A DNA stretch of 64,000 bases, taken from contig NZ_JAGRQC010000001.1 in assembly GCF_018122655.1 (NCBI RefSeq), positions 1,116,001 to 1,180,000 on the forward strand, in the 5' to 3' direction. This document shows, one piece after another, positions 18,125 to 27,254 of the stretch (positions are counted from its first letter, which is position 1; each line of letters opens with the position of its first letter). Below the pieces are notes generated by a model. It was not told where the DNA came from. It saw only the letters and a program-made list of their open reading frames with translations, and made no database searches. A program made the position numbers and the translations under genes. Origin of the DNA: Stakelama marina. GTDB taxonomy: Bacteria > Pseudomonadota > Alphaproteobacteria > Sphingomonadales > Sphingomonadaceae.

Positions 18125-18921
18125 TCGATTTCGACTGCGAAGGCGAAACGCTGATCGGTTCGCTCGACGAGGCCGATGGCGAAACCGGCCTGCTGATCGT
18201 CTCGGGTGGAAATGAAGTGCGGATGGGCGCGCATCGCGGAATGGCTGAACTGGCGCGGAGCATTGCCGGCGAAGGCCATCCGGTGTTCCGGTTCGACCCG
18301 CGCGGCGTTGGCGATTCGACCGGAACCAATGGCGGATTCCGACAGCGCCGCGATGATATTGCCGCTGCGCTCTCAACGTTTCGAAAGCATGTTCCGCATC
18401 TTCGTCAGATAGTTGCGATGGGAAATTGCGATGCAGCATCAGCATTGGTGCTATTCCAGAACGGCCTCGGCTCTGACGGACTGGTCCTGACCAACCCCTG
18501 GCTTGAAGATGCCGCCGGTCCGGACGATGCGCTTCCCGCCGCGGCGGCGATCAGGGCGCGCTACGCAGCCCGCCTTCGCGATCCGCGGCAATGGCTGCGG
18601 CTTGCACGCGGCGGCGTCAATATCGGACAGCTTTACAATGGCCTTGCGAAGCTTGTTCGCAGCAGGCTTGAACAAATGCCTGCGTTGGTCAGCGAGATCG
18701 AACAGGCAATCGCCAACGCGGACTGCCCGATAACGATCCTGCTCGCTGAACGCGACAATACCGCCATCGCGTTCGCCGATGCGTGGAAAACCGCTCCGCC
18801 GGCCGCCCGGAGCAGCGTCACGCTTCATTGCTGCGATACGGGCAGCCACAGCTTCGCCCATGCAAGCGACAAGCTGTGGCTCCGCGATCGCGTGCTGGAG
18901 GCGCTCCGAAACGCGGCCTGA
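18112..18921 (+). CDS. exosortase A system-associated hydrolase 1
   Basis: A 269-residue alpha/beta hydrolase. The family N-terminus is visible: LLIVSGGNEVRMGAHRG, then FRFDPRGVGDSTG. The nucleophile elbow is MGNCDAAS, so the attacking residue would be Cys rather than Ser, as typical for this exosortase-linked family. A late acidic/His pair (TGSHSFAHA) can complete the triad. It probably hydrolyses or transfers an acyl group made by the nearby ligase and ACP. Last gene of the ACP-hydrolase 2-hydrolase 1 operon; it ends 25 bases from the convergent trxB. Confidence 0.9.
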   Translation: MRRLIDFDCEGETLIGSLDEADGETGLLIVSGGNEVRMGAHRGMAELARSIAGEGHPVFRFDPRGVGDSTGTNGGFRQRRDDIAAALSTFRKHVPHLRQIVAMGNCDAASALVLFQNGLGSDGLVLTNPWLEDAAGPDDALPAAAAIRARYAARLRDPRQWLRLARGGVNIGQLYNGLAKLVRSRLEQMPALVSEIEQAIANADCPITILLAERDNTAIAFADAWKTAPPAARSSVTLHCCDTGSHSFAHASDKLWLRDRVLEALRNAA

Positions 18922-18924
18922 GCC

Positions 18925-18950
18925 GCGCCGTAGTTACGCGCCGTAGTTAC
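18925..18950. repeat. perfect 13-bp tandem duplication at the trxB stop
   Basis: The 13-mer GCGCCGTAGTTAC occurs twice in direct tandem (18925-18937 and 18938-18950). The second copy contains the trxB stop codon (TAA on the minus strand). It looks like a recent slippage duplication in the short gap between convergent genes. Confidence 0.8.
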
Positions 18951-19918
18951 TCGGCGGCTTCGGCCACGCCTTCGAATTCGGCCTCGGCAAGGAAGCGCTC
19001 GGCATCAAGCGCTGCCATGCAGCCTGTCCCAGCCGCGGTCACCGCCTGACGATAGACCTTGTCCATCACGTCGCCGCACGCAAAGACGCCCGGCACGCTG
19101 GTGCGCGTGCTGCCCGTTTCGACCTTGATATAGCTGTCATCATCGAGGTCGAGATGACCGCGAAACAATTCGGTCGCCGGATGATGGCCGATCGCGACGA
19201 AGCCGCCCTCTACCTCAAGCGTCGAGAGTTCGCCCGTCACTGTGTCCTTGAGCTCAAGCGCGACCAGCCCTTCGGGCGTGCCGCCGCCGACGAAACGCTC
19301 GACCGTCTTGTTCCACAAAACGCTGATACGCTCGTTCTTGAACAGACGCTCCTGCAGGATCTTTTCGGCGCGGAGCGAATCGCGGCGATGGATCAGCGTC
19401 ACGTCGGGCGAGTGGTTGGTCAGGTACAACGCCTCTTCGACCGCGGTATTGCCGCCGCCGATCACTGCGACCTTCTTGCCGCGATAGAAGAAGCCGTCGC
19501 AGGTCGCGCAGGCGGATACGCCCTTGCCCTTCATCGCCTCTTCGCTTTCGAGGCCGAGCCATTTGGCCTGCGCACCCGTCGCGATGACAAGCACATCGCC
19601 TTCATAGACGTCACCGCCGTCGCCGGTCAGCCGGAAGGGACGCTGCGAAAGATCGACATCGACGATCGTGTCGTAGATCAGCTTCGTGCCGACATGTTCG
19701 GCCTGCGCCTGCATCTCCTCCATCAGCCACGGCCCCTGGATGACATCGCGAAAGCCGGGATAATTTTCGACATCGGTCGTCGTCATCAACTGCCCGCCGG
19801 GCTGGATTCCCTGGACGAGGATCGGCTGCATTCCCGCGCGCGCGCCGTAAATGGCAGCGGACAGACCGGCAGGGCCGGAACCGAGAATGAGCATGCGGGT
19901 CTTGTGCGTGGCGGTCAT
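18947..19918 (-). CDS. trxB: thioredoxin-disulfide reductase
   Basis: A 323-residue FAD/NADPH enzyme that reduces thioredoxin in the cytoplasm. Visible: the FAD-binding GSGPAGLSAA near residue 13, the redox pair Cys137-Cys140 in CATCDG, the NADPH fold GGGNTAVEEALYL, and the C-terminal FAD segment GVFACGDVMD. Length is normal. The ATG at 19918 is chosen; the open frame runs on to 20068 but that part is Arg-rich and lies in the divergent promoter region shared with the oxidoreductase. The stop codon lies in a 13-bp tandem duplication. Confidence 0.96.
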   Translation of the reverse strand: MTATHKTRMLILGSGPAGLSAAIYGARAGMQPILVQGIQPGGQLMTTTDVENYPGFRDVIQGPWLMEEMQAQAEHVGTKLIYDTIVDVDLSQRPFRLTGDGGDVYEGDVLVIATGAQAKWLGLESEEAMKGKGVSACATCDGFFYRGKKVAVIGGGNTAVEEALYLTNHSPDVTLIHRRDSLRAEKILQERLFKNERISVLWNKTVERFVGGGTPEGLVALELKDTVTGELSTLEVEGGFVAIGHHPATELFRGHLDLDDDSYIKVETGSTRTSVPGVFACGDVMDKVYRQAVTAAGTGCMAALDAERFLAEAEFEGVAEAAE

Positions 19919-20101
19919 GGAATCTCTTCGTTGATGTTCGGGGTCGATCCAGCGATTAGGCGCTGATCGCCTCGGCTTCAACTCGGGAGCTTTGCGCAAA
20001 ATCCACGCTGCGGAAAAAATACCGCGTTCAAAGCGGGTTTCAGTGCAACGATCCGGCCGCTGCCGCATTTTCCCTACGGGAACCCTTCAGGAGATGCTGC
20101 C

Positions 20102-22387
20102 ATGGCCGAGCGCGACGACGTAACCATCAAGGATTATAAGGGCGCCGCCGGCGGATGGGGTTCGATGGAGGGCATGGCGCATGTCCTGCCCGAGGAGAAA
20201 ATCGGCCCGGACACGCTCGACGCGCTGCGCCGACAGAACAAGCCCGGAGGCGTGATGTGCGTCAGCTGTGCCTGGGGAAAGCCGGCCAAGCCGCATATCG
20301 CCGAATTCTGTGAAAACGGCGCGAAGGCGACTGCGTGGGAACTGACGACGCTGCGCAACACGCCCGAATTTTTCGAACAGCACACGGTGAGCGAGCTTCA
20401 GGGCTGGCGCGACCACGACCTCGAACAGGCTGGCCGCCTTACCCACCCGATGAAATATGACGCCGCGACCGACAAATATGTCGCGGTAAGCTGGGCCGAG
20501 GCGTTCGATGCGATCGGCGCGAAGCTGAACAAGGTCGATGCGAAAAAGGTCGTATTCTACGCATCGGGCCGGGCGAGCCTCGAGACCAGCTACATGTATT
20601 CGCTGTTCTGCCGCCTCTACGGCTCGCACAACCTGCCCGACAGTTCGAACATGTGCCACGAAACGACCTCGGTCGGCCTGAAGAACGCCACCGGATCGCC
20701 GGTCGCGACGATCCAGATGGAAGATTACGAACATTGCGACGCGATCTTCTGCTGGGGGCAAAATGTCGGCACCAATAGTCCGCGCATGCTCCACACGCTA
20801 AAAGCGGCGCGCAAGCGCGGCGTCGAGATCGTCGTGTTCAATCCCTTGCGTGAGCGTGGCTGGGAAAAGTTCACCGATCCGCAAAATCCGTTGCAAATGG
20901 CGGGCGCGCCGGCGACGCAGATCGCGACGCAATATCACCAGGTCCGCGCCGGCGGCGACATTTCGGCGATCCTCGGCATCCTGAAGATCGCGATCGAGGA
21001 GGATACGAAAGCGCGCGCCAATGGCGGCGAGCCAATCCTCGACCATCACTTCATCGAGCAGCACACCGTACGGTTCGAGGAGGTCGCCGATTTCGCGCGC
21101 AAGGCAAGCTGGGACGACATCACGCGCGAAAGCGGCCTGACGCGCGAGGCGATCGAGGACGCAGCGCGCGTCTACCTGAAATCCAAGGCGCTGATCGCGG
21201 TCTATGGCATGGGCATCACCCAGCACCGCTATGGCATGGATTCGCTCTACATGGTGGTGAACCTGCTGTTGGCGCGCGGGCATATCGGGCGTCTGGGCGC
21301 CGGCCCCGGCCCGGTGCGCGGCCATTCGAACGTGCAGGGCCAGCGCACCGTCGGCATTACCGAAAAGCCCGAACTCGCGCCCAATGACCGGCTGAAGCAG
21401 CTTTATGAATTCGACCCGCCCGAATGGCAGGGCTGGGACACGGTCGAAAGCTGCCGCCACATCATCGACGGTACCTGCGACGGCTTCATCCAGCTGGGCG
21501 GGAATTTCCTGCGCGCGACCCCCGAGCATGAAAAGATGGTCAAGGGCTGGGAAAAGCTGCCGCTACAGGTCCATATCGCGACCAAGCTCAACAAATCCCA
21601 CCTCCATCCGGGCGAGGAGTCCTGGTTGCTCCCCTGCCTCGGCCGCATGGAGCGCGACATGCAGGAGACCGGTCGGCAGGCTGTGTCGATGGAGGATTCG
21701 TTCAGCCACATTTATGGCTCGGTCGGCAAGGCGGAGCCGGCAAGCCCGCACCTGTTGTCGGAACCCGCGATCGTCGCCGGCATGGCGAAGGCGACACTGG
21801 AGCCCAATCCCAATGTACCGTGGGACGAGTGGGTCGGTGATTACGGACTCGTTCGAACCGCGATCGAGAACACCTATCCCGACAAGTTCGCCAATTTCAA
21901 CGAACGGCTGTGGCAGCCGGGTGGCTTCTGGAAGGGCAACCCCGCCGCGCACCGCAAATGGCAGACCGAAAGCGGCAAGGCCGAATTCAACGTGCCGCGC
22001 GCACTGAACGCCAGCGGTTTTGCCGACAAGGACGGGCGCTTCGCGCTCGTCACGCTACGCTCGAACGATCAGTTCAACACTACCGTCTATGGCTATCACG
22101 ACCGTTTCCGCGGCATTCACGGCACGCGCGAGGTGGTGATGATGAACAAGGCCGACATGGAAAAGCTGGGCGTGGCCGAAGGCGACAAGGTGACGCTGGA
22201 AAGCGATGCCGATGACAATGTCGATCGCTCGGTCGGCAATCTGATGGTCGTTCCCTACAACATCCCCGAGGGATGTCTGGGCGGCTATTATCCCGAACTG
22301 AACGTGCTGATCCCGCTCGAACATCACGCGCTGGAAAGCCATGTGCCGGCGGGCAAGTCGGTGCCGGTGCGCGTGCGAACGGCGTGA
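20102..22387 (+). CDS. FdhF/YdeP family molybdopterin oxidoreductase
   Basis: A 761-residue molybdopterin-guanine-dinucleotide enzyme close in length to E. coli YdeP. It has an N-terminal Cys pair (GGVMCVSCAWGK), the segment DSSNMCHETTSVGL near residue 180 with a candidate Mo ligand, a dinucleotide-binding domain, and a C-terminal MopB-binding domain (LRSNDQFNTTVYGY). The family is related to formate dehydrogenase H but its physiological substrate is not established; YdeP has been linked to acid resistance in E. coli. A CTTCAGGAG ribosome binding site precedes the start. It is followed by mobA and fdhD in a coupled operon, which supplies and sulfurates its cofactor. Confidence 0.93.
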   Translation: MAERDDVTIKDYKGAAGGWGSMEGMAHVLPEEKIGPDTLDALRRQNKPGGVMCVSCAWGKPAKPHIAEFCENGAKATAWELTTLRNTPEFFEQHTVSELQGWRDHDLEQAGRLTHPMKYDAATDKYVAVSWAEAFDAIGAKLNKVDAKKVVFYASGRASLETSYMYSLFCRLYGSHNLPDSSNMCHETTSVGLKNATGSPVATIQMEDYEHCDAIFCWGQNVGTNSPRMLHTLKAARKRGVEIVVFNPLRERGWEKFTDPQNPLQMAGAPATQIATQYHQVRAGGDISAILGILKIAIEEDTKARANGGEPILDHHFIEQHTVRFEEVADFARKASWDDITRESGLTREAIEDAARVYLKSKALIAVYGMGITQHRYGMDSLYMVVNLLLARGHIGRLGAGPGPVRGHSNVQGQRTVGITEKPELAPNDRLKQLYEFDPPEWQGWDTVESCRHIIDGTCDGFIQLGGNFLRATPEHEKMVKGWEKLPLQVHIATKLNKSHLHPGEESWLLPCLGRMERDMQETGRQAVSMEDSFSHIYGSVGKAEPASPHLLSEPAIVAGMAKATLEPNPNVPWDEWVGDYGLVRTAIENTYPDKFANFNERLWQPGGFWKGNPAAHRKWQTESGKAEFNVPRALNASGFADKDGRFALVTLRSNDQFNTTVYGYHDRFRGIHGTREVVMMNKADMEKLGVAEGDKVTLESDADDNVDRSVGNLMVVPYNIPEGCLGGYYPELNVLIPLEHHALESHVPAGKSVPVRVRTA

Positions 22388-22902
22388 GCCATATCGTCGG
22401 CGCGGTGCTTGCCGGCGGAAGCGCCAGGCGCTTCGGCTCGGACAAGGCACTCGCGCTGGTGAATGGAAAGCCGCTGATCGAACATGCCGCCGACGCCCTG
22501 CGGCGACATGCCGACAGCGTCATCATCGTCGGCCGCGAATATCCCGGGGCGGAATGCGTGCCCGATCTTCCGCGACCGGGACAGGGGCCGCTGGGCGGAA
22601 TATGCGGTGCCCTCATGCACGCCTCCGCGACCGGTGCTCAGTCGGTGATGACCGTGCCGTGCGACGTCCCCTTCCCGCCCGAATCGCTGTTCGAGGCGCT
22701 CGCACAGCCGTCATGCTGGTGCGAAGACCATCCGGTATTCGGCCATTGGCGCACCGGCATCGCCGAACGCCTGTTCGAATGGATGACCTTTCGCGAGGAA
22801 CGCTCGGTACGGGCATTTGCGGTCGAAGCTGGAGCATCGCCGATCCGCTCGCCCAAGCCTATACGCGACGTCGATACGCCCGAGGACATGGAGCAATTGT
22901 GA
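22384..22902 (+). CDS. mobA: molybdenum cofactor guanylyltransferase
   Basis: A 172-residue nucleotidyltransferase that adds GMP to molybdopterin to make the bis-MGD cofactor. The signature LAGGSARRFGSDKAL and the following K (GKPLIEHA) bind GTP; PCDVPF near residue 95 supplies the metal aspartate. The start is GTG in a 4-base GTGA overlap with the oxidoreductase stop; the longer open frame from 22273 is inside that gene. It is slightly short compared with E. coli MobA (~194 aa). The coupling shows it is made to mature the upstream enzyme. Confidence 0.92.
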   Translation: MSHIVGAVLAGGSARRFGSDKALALVNGKPLIEHAADALRRHADSVIIVGREYPGAECVPDLPRPGQGPLGGICGALMHASATGAQSVMTVPCDVPFPPESLFEALAQPSCWCEDHPVFGHWRTGIAERLFEWMTFREERSVRAFAVEAGASPIRSPKPIRDVDTPEDMEQL

Positions 22903-23708
22903 CGACCAGCCGGGAAGAAACGGTCCGCAGCCTGAGCCGCGACGCAACCGAAGCAGGACAGCGTGCCATCGCCGTCGAAGCGCCGGTCGCGGTGGAGTTC
23001 AACGGCATCGGCTATGCCGTGATGATGATGACGCCGGCCGACCTGCCCGCGTTCGCGCTGGGCTTTGCGCTGACCGAACGGATCGCTGCGACACCCGATG
23101 ACGTGATCGACATCGATGTGGCCGACGTGCCCGCGGGCATCGTCCTGCGCGTCACCGTATCACCCGATGCGGCAAAACGGATCGGCGAGCGCGTCCGCCA
23201 CCGCACCAGCGACACCGGATGCGGGCTATGCGGGATCGCCAGCCTCGAAAGCCTCGAGCGCCCCCTCCCGCGCCGGCCAAAGCCGATGGCGATCGACCGG
23301 CAGGCGATCTTCGTGGCGCTGGAAGCGATGCGCGCGCACCAGCCGCTCAACCGCGCGACCGGCGCCACGCATGCCGCGGCATGGGCCGGCGATGACGGCA
23401 CGATCGCGGCGGCGGCAGAGGATGTCGGACGGCACAATGCGCTCGACAAGCTGATCGGGATGATCGGCGGCAGCGCGCCCGGACCGGGCTTTGGACTGGT
23501 GACGTCGCGGATCAGTTTCGAAATGGCGGACAAGGCGCTGGTCGCGCGAATGCCGCTGTTGGTGGGCATATCGGCGCCGACGACGATGGCGGTCGATCAT
23601 GCGCGCGGCAACGGACTGGGCGTCGTCGCGCTTGCGCGCGGCGATTCGATGCTCGTCCTGCACGATCCCGCAGGCGCCGCAAGCGAGGTTATTGATACAT
23701 CCAGCTGA
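22899..23708 (+). CDS. fdhD: formate dehydrogenase accessory sulfurtransferase
   Basis: A 269-residue FdhD protein, which moves sulfur from a cysteine desulfurase onto the molybdenum cofactor of formate-dehydrogenase-like enzymes. The conserved pair is in DTGCGLCGIAS, and VGRHNALDKLIG and SFEMADKAL are the other family blocks. The GTG start overlaps mobA by four bases (GTGA). Its presence next to the FdhF/YdeP enzyme indicates that this oxidoreductase carries a sulfurated Mo centre. The last 20 bases overlap, tail to tail, a possible small minus-strand ORF. Confidence 0.94.
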   Translation: MTTSREETVRSLSRDATEAGQRAIAVEAPVAVEFNGIGYAVMMMTPADLPAFALGFALTERIAATPDDVIDIDVADVPAGIVLRVTVSPDAAKRIGERVRHRTSDTGCGLCGIASLESLERPLPRRPKPMAIDRQAIFVALEAMRAHQPLNRATGATHAAAWAGDDGTIAAAAEDVGRHNALDKLIGMIGGSAPGPGFGLVTSRISFEMADKALVARMPLLVGISAPTTMAVDHARGNGLGVVALARGDSMLVLHDPAGAASEVIDTSS

Positions 23709-23847
23709 GGATCGGGTGCATGAACGCCTCTACGGCGCCGCAAACCGCATGAAGCTGTTCCAGCGACTTCGCCGTTATCGCTCCGTGATTGAAAAGCTCG
23801 TCCGCCGCCACCGCAGCCGCGGCGCTGGCCAATAAAGCCGCTTTCAT
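23689..23847 (-). CDS. small ORF (52 aa), function unknown
   Basis: Possible small protein starting MKAALLASAAAAVAADELFN and ending HPILSWMYQ. It begins with a short Lys plus Ala/Leu-rich stretch that could be a signal or membrane segment, followed by a mixed helix with one Cys. A TAAGGGG element lies close before the ATG, slightly nearer than ideal. It overlaps the end of fdhD by 20 bases on the opposite strand. I recognise no family, and nothing else supports coding, so it could be a chance frame in high-GC DNA. Confidence 0.4.
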   Translation of the reverse strand: MKAALLASAAAAVAADELFNHGAITAKSLEQLHAVCGAVEAFMHPILSWMYQ

Positions 23848-23933
23848 GGCCCCTTACCCACCAATCGACGCATCGCGCGCCTTTGGCCGGACATTATCCG
23901 CCATTGCGGTAAACAAATTGTGGATGGAAAAAA

Positions 23934-24010
23934 TGGTAGCGGAGGAGGGACTTGAACCCCCGACACGCGGATTATGATTCCGCTGCTCTAACCAGCTGAG
24001 CTACTCCGCC
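23934..24010 (-). tRNA. tRNA-Met (CAT), elongator type
   Basis: A 77-base cloverleaf including an encoded CCA. The anticodon stem is GCGGA/TCCGC with loop ATCATAA, giving CAT. The T-loop is TTCAAGT and the D-arm AGCTCAGCTGGTTAGAGC. It lacks the three GC pairs of an initiator anticodon stem, so it is an elongator methionine tRNA; a CAT-anticodon isoleucine tRNA is less likely. Confidence 0.95.
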
Positions 24011-24076
24011 ACACCATCTGCGCCGGTGGGCAAGCCTGTCGGCGAGCCGGCGACATAGGGCCAGCCTCGCCATCGG

Positions 24077-24586
24077 TCAAGCGAACATATGCCGCGAAAT
24101 CGCTTCCCATGGTCCGTCGCGATAATACCAGGTCGCCAGGCCGGCCACCGCAACGCTGCGCGCGCGGAAATCCGGCTCGAGACGCGCCAGCAATGCGCGA
24201 GCCATCTTCGCGTTGACCTTGTTCTGAATCGTGACGTGGGGCCGCCAGCCCGCGCTGTCCTGCGCGGTCAGCATCGGCGCGAACGCATCGGCGAGCCGGT
24301 CGCGAATATCTTCGAGCGCGGGTGATTCGATGCGATACGCCACGCCGCGGCCGAGATTGAGGATGCCGGCAAGCCGCGCGTGCGGGGCCACGACACCCCG
24401 CGTTTCGTCGTTCAGCCGCTGTTTGAGCTCAGGCAGCAGGCGGGGCGGCAGGTGGTGGAACATCGTCAGATGCGCTGACAGGAAATTGCGCTCCGGCGGG
24501 AAATGCTCGCGGCGCATCCGGTCGAAAAACGCCTGATCCTCGCCGCCGAACAGCGCCGACACGATGATCGGCGCGGGTTCGGTCAA
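24077..24586 (-). CDS. 2'-5' RNA ligase / cyclic phosphodiesterase family protein (ThpR-like)
   Basis: A 169-residue member of the 2H phosphoesterase superfamily. Both catalytic HxT motifs are present: AHLTMFHHL near residue 40 and PHVTIQNKV near residue 125. Such enzymes hydrolyse 2',3'-cyclic phosphates in RNA or nucleotides and can ligate 2'-5' in vitro; the cellular substrate here is unknown. The start overlaps the Kup stop by four bases (ATGA), so it is translated from the same mRNA as the potassium transporter, an unexplained pairing. Confidence 0.85.
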   Translation of the reverse strand: MTEPAPIIVSALFGGEDQAFFDRMRREHFPPERNFLSAHLTMFHHLPPRLLPELKQRLNDETRGVVAPHARLAGILNLGRGVAYRIESPALEDIRDRLADAFAPMLTAQDSAGWRPHVTIQNKVNAKMARALLARLEPDFRARSVAVAGLATWYYRDGPWEAISRHMFA

Positions 24587-26514
24587 ATCTCCACCTGGCT
24601 ACCCAGTTCGACGACGCGGTTGGTCGGCAGGCGGAAGAACTCCATCGCGCTTTCGGCGTTGCGCAGCATCCATGCGAAGATCTTTTCGCGCCAGATCATC
24701 ATCCCCGGCCGCTCTGCCGGAAGCAGGGTCTGCCTTGCGAGGAAGAAGCTGGTGTCCATCATCTTGAACTCTTCGCCGCAGGTATGGACCTGCTTGAGCG
24801 CGGCGGGAACGTCGGCGTCCTGCATGAAGCCATAGCGGATCACCATGCGGTGGAAGCCCTGCCCCAGATCCTCCTGCTTGATGCGGTCGGTATCGGGCAC
24901 GAAAGGCGCATCCGAAATCTTCACGGTCAACAGCACGACGCGCTCGTGCAGCACCTTGTTGTGCTTCAGATTGTGGAGCAGCGCGTGCGGCACGCCGTCG
25001 GGGCTGGAGGTCATGAAGACCGCCGTTCCCGGTACGCGCGACGCGGAATTCGCCGCCGACTGGATGAAGATCTTGATCGGCATCGCCGCCTCGCGCATCC
25101 GCTCGATCATCAGCTTGCGGCCCTTGGCCCAGGTCGTCAGCATCGTGAAGACGATGAAGCCGACGAGCAGCGGGAACCAGCCGCCATCGGGAATCTTGGT
25201 CGTGTTGGCCGCGAAATATGCGCCGTCGACGATGAAGAACAGCGTCAGCAGCGGGATCGCATAGCGCTTCTTCCAGCCCCACAGGCGGAACAGCACCACG
25301 CCCAGCAGGCAGGTGTCGATCAACATCGCACCGGTGACCGCGATGCCATAGGCCGAGGTCAGGTTCGACGAGGTCTGGAAGAACAGGACGAGCAGGATGA
25401 CCATCGTCATCAGCAGCCAGTTGACCAGCGGAATGTAGATCTGGCCCGCGGTCGCGGCGCTCGTATGGTCGATACGCAGACGCGGAATGAAGCCGAGCTG
25501 TATCGCCTGCTGCGTGACCGAGAAGGCGCCCGAAATCACCGCCTGGCTCGCGATGATTGCGGCGGCGGTGGCGACGAGCACCAGCGGAAGCTGAAGATTG
25601 GCCGGCGCAAGCAGGTAGAAGGGGCTTTCAAGCGCGAGCACACCGTCGCGGATGAGGAGTGCCCCCTGCCCCATATAATTGCACATCAGCGCCGGCACGA
25701 CGAACCACAGCCAGGAGATGCGGATCGGCTGACGACCGAAATGGCCCATATCGGCGTACAGCGCTTCAGCGCCGGTCACGGCGAGCACCACCGAGCCGAG
25801 GGCGAAAAACGCCTGGAGCGGGCTGATGAGGAAGAATTCGATCGCGTGATTGGGCAGCAGTGCCCACAGCACCCACGGCGTCTGCACGATGCTGATGATG
25901 CCGAGCACCGCGATGACACCAAAATACAGCAACATGATCGGGCCGAAGAACGCGCCGACGCGCGACGTACCGCCCTTTTGAATGGAGAACAGACCGATCA
26001 GGATCACGACCGCGATCGGCACGACGAGATTGCCGAACGCGGGCGCGGCCACGGCGAGCCCCTCTACCGCGCCGAGCACCGAAACGGCGGGCGTAATCAT
26101 CGAGTCGCCATAGAACAGCGCGGTCGCGAAGACTCCGAGCAGGATGATCCCGCGCGTCCAGCGCTTGGACTTGGTGCGCCCCGACACAAGCGCGAGCAGC
26201 GCCAGGCTGCCGCCCTCGCCCTTGTTGTCGGCGCGCATGATGATGGTGACGTATTTAAGCGTCACGACGATCATCATCGACCAGAACATCAACGAGATGA
26301 CGCCCATGATATGGGCGGTGTCGAGCGTCAGCTGGTGGTGACCGGCAAAGGTTTCGCGAAACGCGTAGAGCGGCGACGTACCGATGTCGCCGAACACGAC
26401 GCCGATCGCCGCGACAGCGAGCTTCCAAAGCTTCTGTTCATGGCCATGGTGGCCAGCGGGGCGATCCGCCGGCTCCAGCGCCGCCCCGTCAAGGGCATCA
26501 TCGTTGGAAGTCAC
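24583..26514 (-). CDS. kup: KUP-family potassium transporter
   Basis: A 643-residue K+ uptake permease of the HAK/KUP/KT family in the inner membrane. It opens with the family block [19 protein letters not shown], has about twelve hydrophobic segments ([18 protein letters not shown] is the second block), and a ~190-residue cytoplasmic C-terminal domain. The start is taken as GTG at 26514, 23 codons before the first conserved block; no strong ribosome binding site is visible, and the open frame continues to 26832 into the Lrp gene. Length matches other proteobacterial Kup proteins. It is cotranscribed with the RNA ligase-like gene. Confidence 0.93.
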   Translation of the reverse strand: MTSNDDALDGAALEPADRPAGHHGHEQKLWKLAVAAIGVVFGDIGTSPLYAFRETFAGHHQLTLDTAHIMGVISLMFWSMMIVVTLKYVTIIMRADNKGEGGSLALLALVSGRTKSKRWTRGIILLGVFATALFYGDSMITPAVSVLGAVEGLAVAAPAFGNLVVPIAVVILIGLFSIQKGGTSRVGAFFGPIMLLYFGVIAVLGIISIVQTPWVLWALLPNHAIEFFLISPLQAFFALGSVVLAVTGAEALYADMGHFGRQPIRISWLWFVVPALMCNYMGQGALLIRDGVLALESPFYLLAPANLQLPLVLVATAAAIIASQAVISGAFSVTQQAIQLGFIPRLRIDHTSAATAGQIYIPLVNWLLMTMVILLVLFFQTSSNLTSAYGIAVTGAMLIDTCLLGVVLFRLWGWKKRYAIPLLTLFFIVDGAYFAANTTKIPDGGWFPLLVGFIVFTMLTTWAKGRKLMIERMREAAMPIKIFIQSAANSASRVPGTAVFMTSSPDGVPHALLHNLKHNKVLHERVVLLTVKISDAPFVPDTDRIKQEDLGQGFHRMVIRYGFMQDADVPAALKQVHTCGEEFKMMDTSFFLARQTLLPAERPGMMIWREKIFAWMLRNAESAMEFFRLPTNRVVELGSQVEI

Positions 26515-26635
26515 AGGCCGGTGCTTCGCGCCTGGAGTAGTACGGAACGGGCCATTGCGACCTGCATACTCGCTTTCATTTCTCCGACCGGCGGCGCGGT
26601 AGCACGGGGGATGCGGTCTAGCAACATCATGGCCA

Positions 26636-27109
26636 TCATGCCGCCCCGCTGCCGAACAGCGCATCGGCTTCGCTGCGCGTCGGCACCGAGCGCAGAACGA
26701 AGCTGGAGTTGATGGTGATGACCCCCGGCAAGCGACCGAGATGTTCGCGGTGGAGCCGCTCGTAATCGTCCAGATCGCGGCACAATATCTTGATCCGGTA
26801 ATCCTGCGATCCGGAAACCAGCGCGCATTCAACGACGCCGTCTATCGCAGAAATCTCCTGCTCGAAGGCGGCGAGATCCTCTTCGACCTGCGTGCCCAGC
26901 GTGATGTCCACCAGCGCGGTCACGTGAAAGCCGAGCGCGCGACGGCCGAGCCGTGCGGCATAGCCCTTGATCCGCCCCGACGCCTCAAGCGCCTGAATCC
27001 GCCGCGTGCAGGCCGACTGCGAAAGTCCGGCAGCGGACGCAATCTGGCTGACGCTCGCGCGGGCGTCGGCAGCAAGCGTGGCCAAAATCGTCTTGTCTAT
27101 CCGATCCAT
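26636..27109 (-). CDS. Lrp/AsnC family transcriptional regulator
   Basis: A 157-residue regulator. The N-terminal winged helix carries the recognition helix in [17 protein letters not shown]; the C-terminal RAM/ligand-binding domain follows (ALVDITLG, then [19 protein letters not shown]). It is divergent from alanine dehydrogenase with a 145-base gap, the standard arrangement for an AldR-type local activator that senses L-alanine; that assignment is inference. It has a Met start with normal family length. Confidence 0.92.
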   Translation of the reverse strand: MDRIDKTILATLAADARASVSQIASAAGLSQSACTRRIQALEASGRIKGYAARLGRRALGFHVTALVDITLGTQVEEDLAAFEQEISAIDGVVECALVSGSQDYRIKILCRDLDDYERLHREHLGRLPGVITINSSFVLRSVPTRSEADALFGSGAA

Positions 27110-27254
27110 TGCATGATTTTACGATCTTATAGCCTACCTGTCGACATATCATGCACGATTGCCGAATTCAGCCGATGACTTTGCATAGAAGCAGCAGCCG
27201 ATTCGGTGGTATGTCCGCGCAACCAAGCAAAATCGCATAGCCAAGGATCGGATC
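27110..27254. promoter_or_regulatory. divergent lrp/ald promoter region
   Basis: A 145-base gap between the Lrp-type regulator and ald. It holds repeated CCGAWT half-sites: GCCGAATTC near 27160, GCCGATG near 27170 and CCGATTCGG (an imperfect dyad) near 27199. An AT-rich stretch (GATTTTACGATCTTATAG on one strand) lies near the regulator. These are candidate Lrp operators; spacing was read by eye only. Confidence 0.35.

Noticed and set aside
24784..26712. Plus-strand frame antisense to kup
   Set aside because: His/Arg/Gln-rich low-complexity shadow without motifs; kup is well supported.
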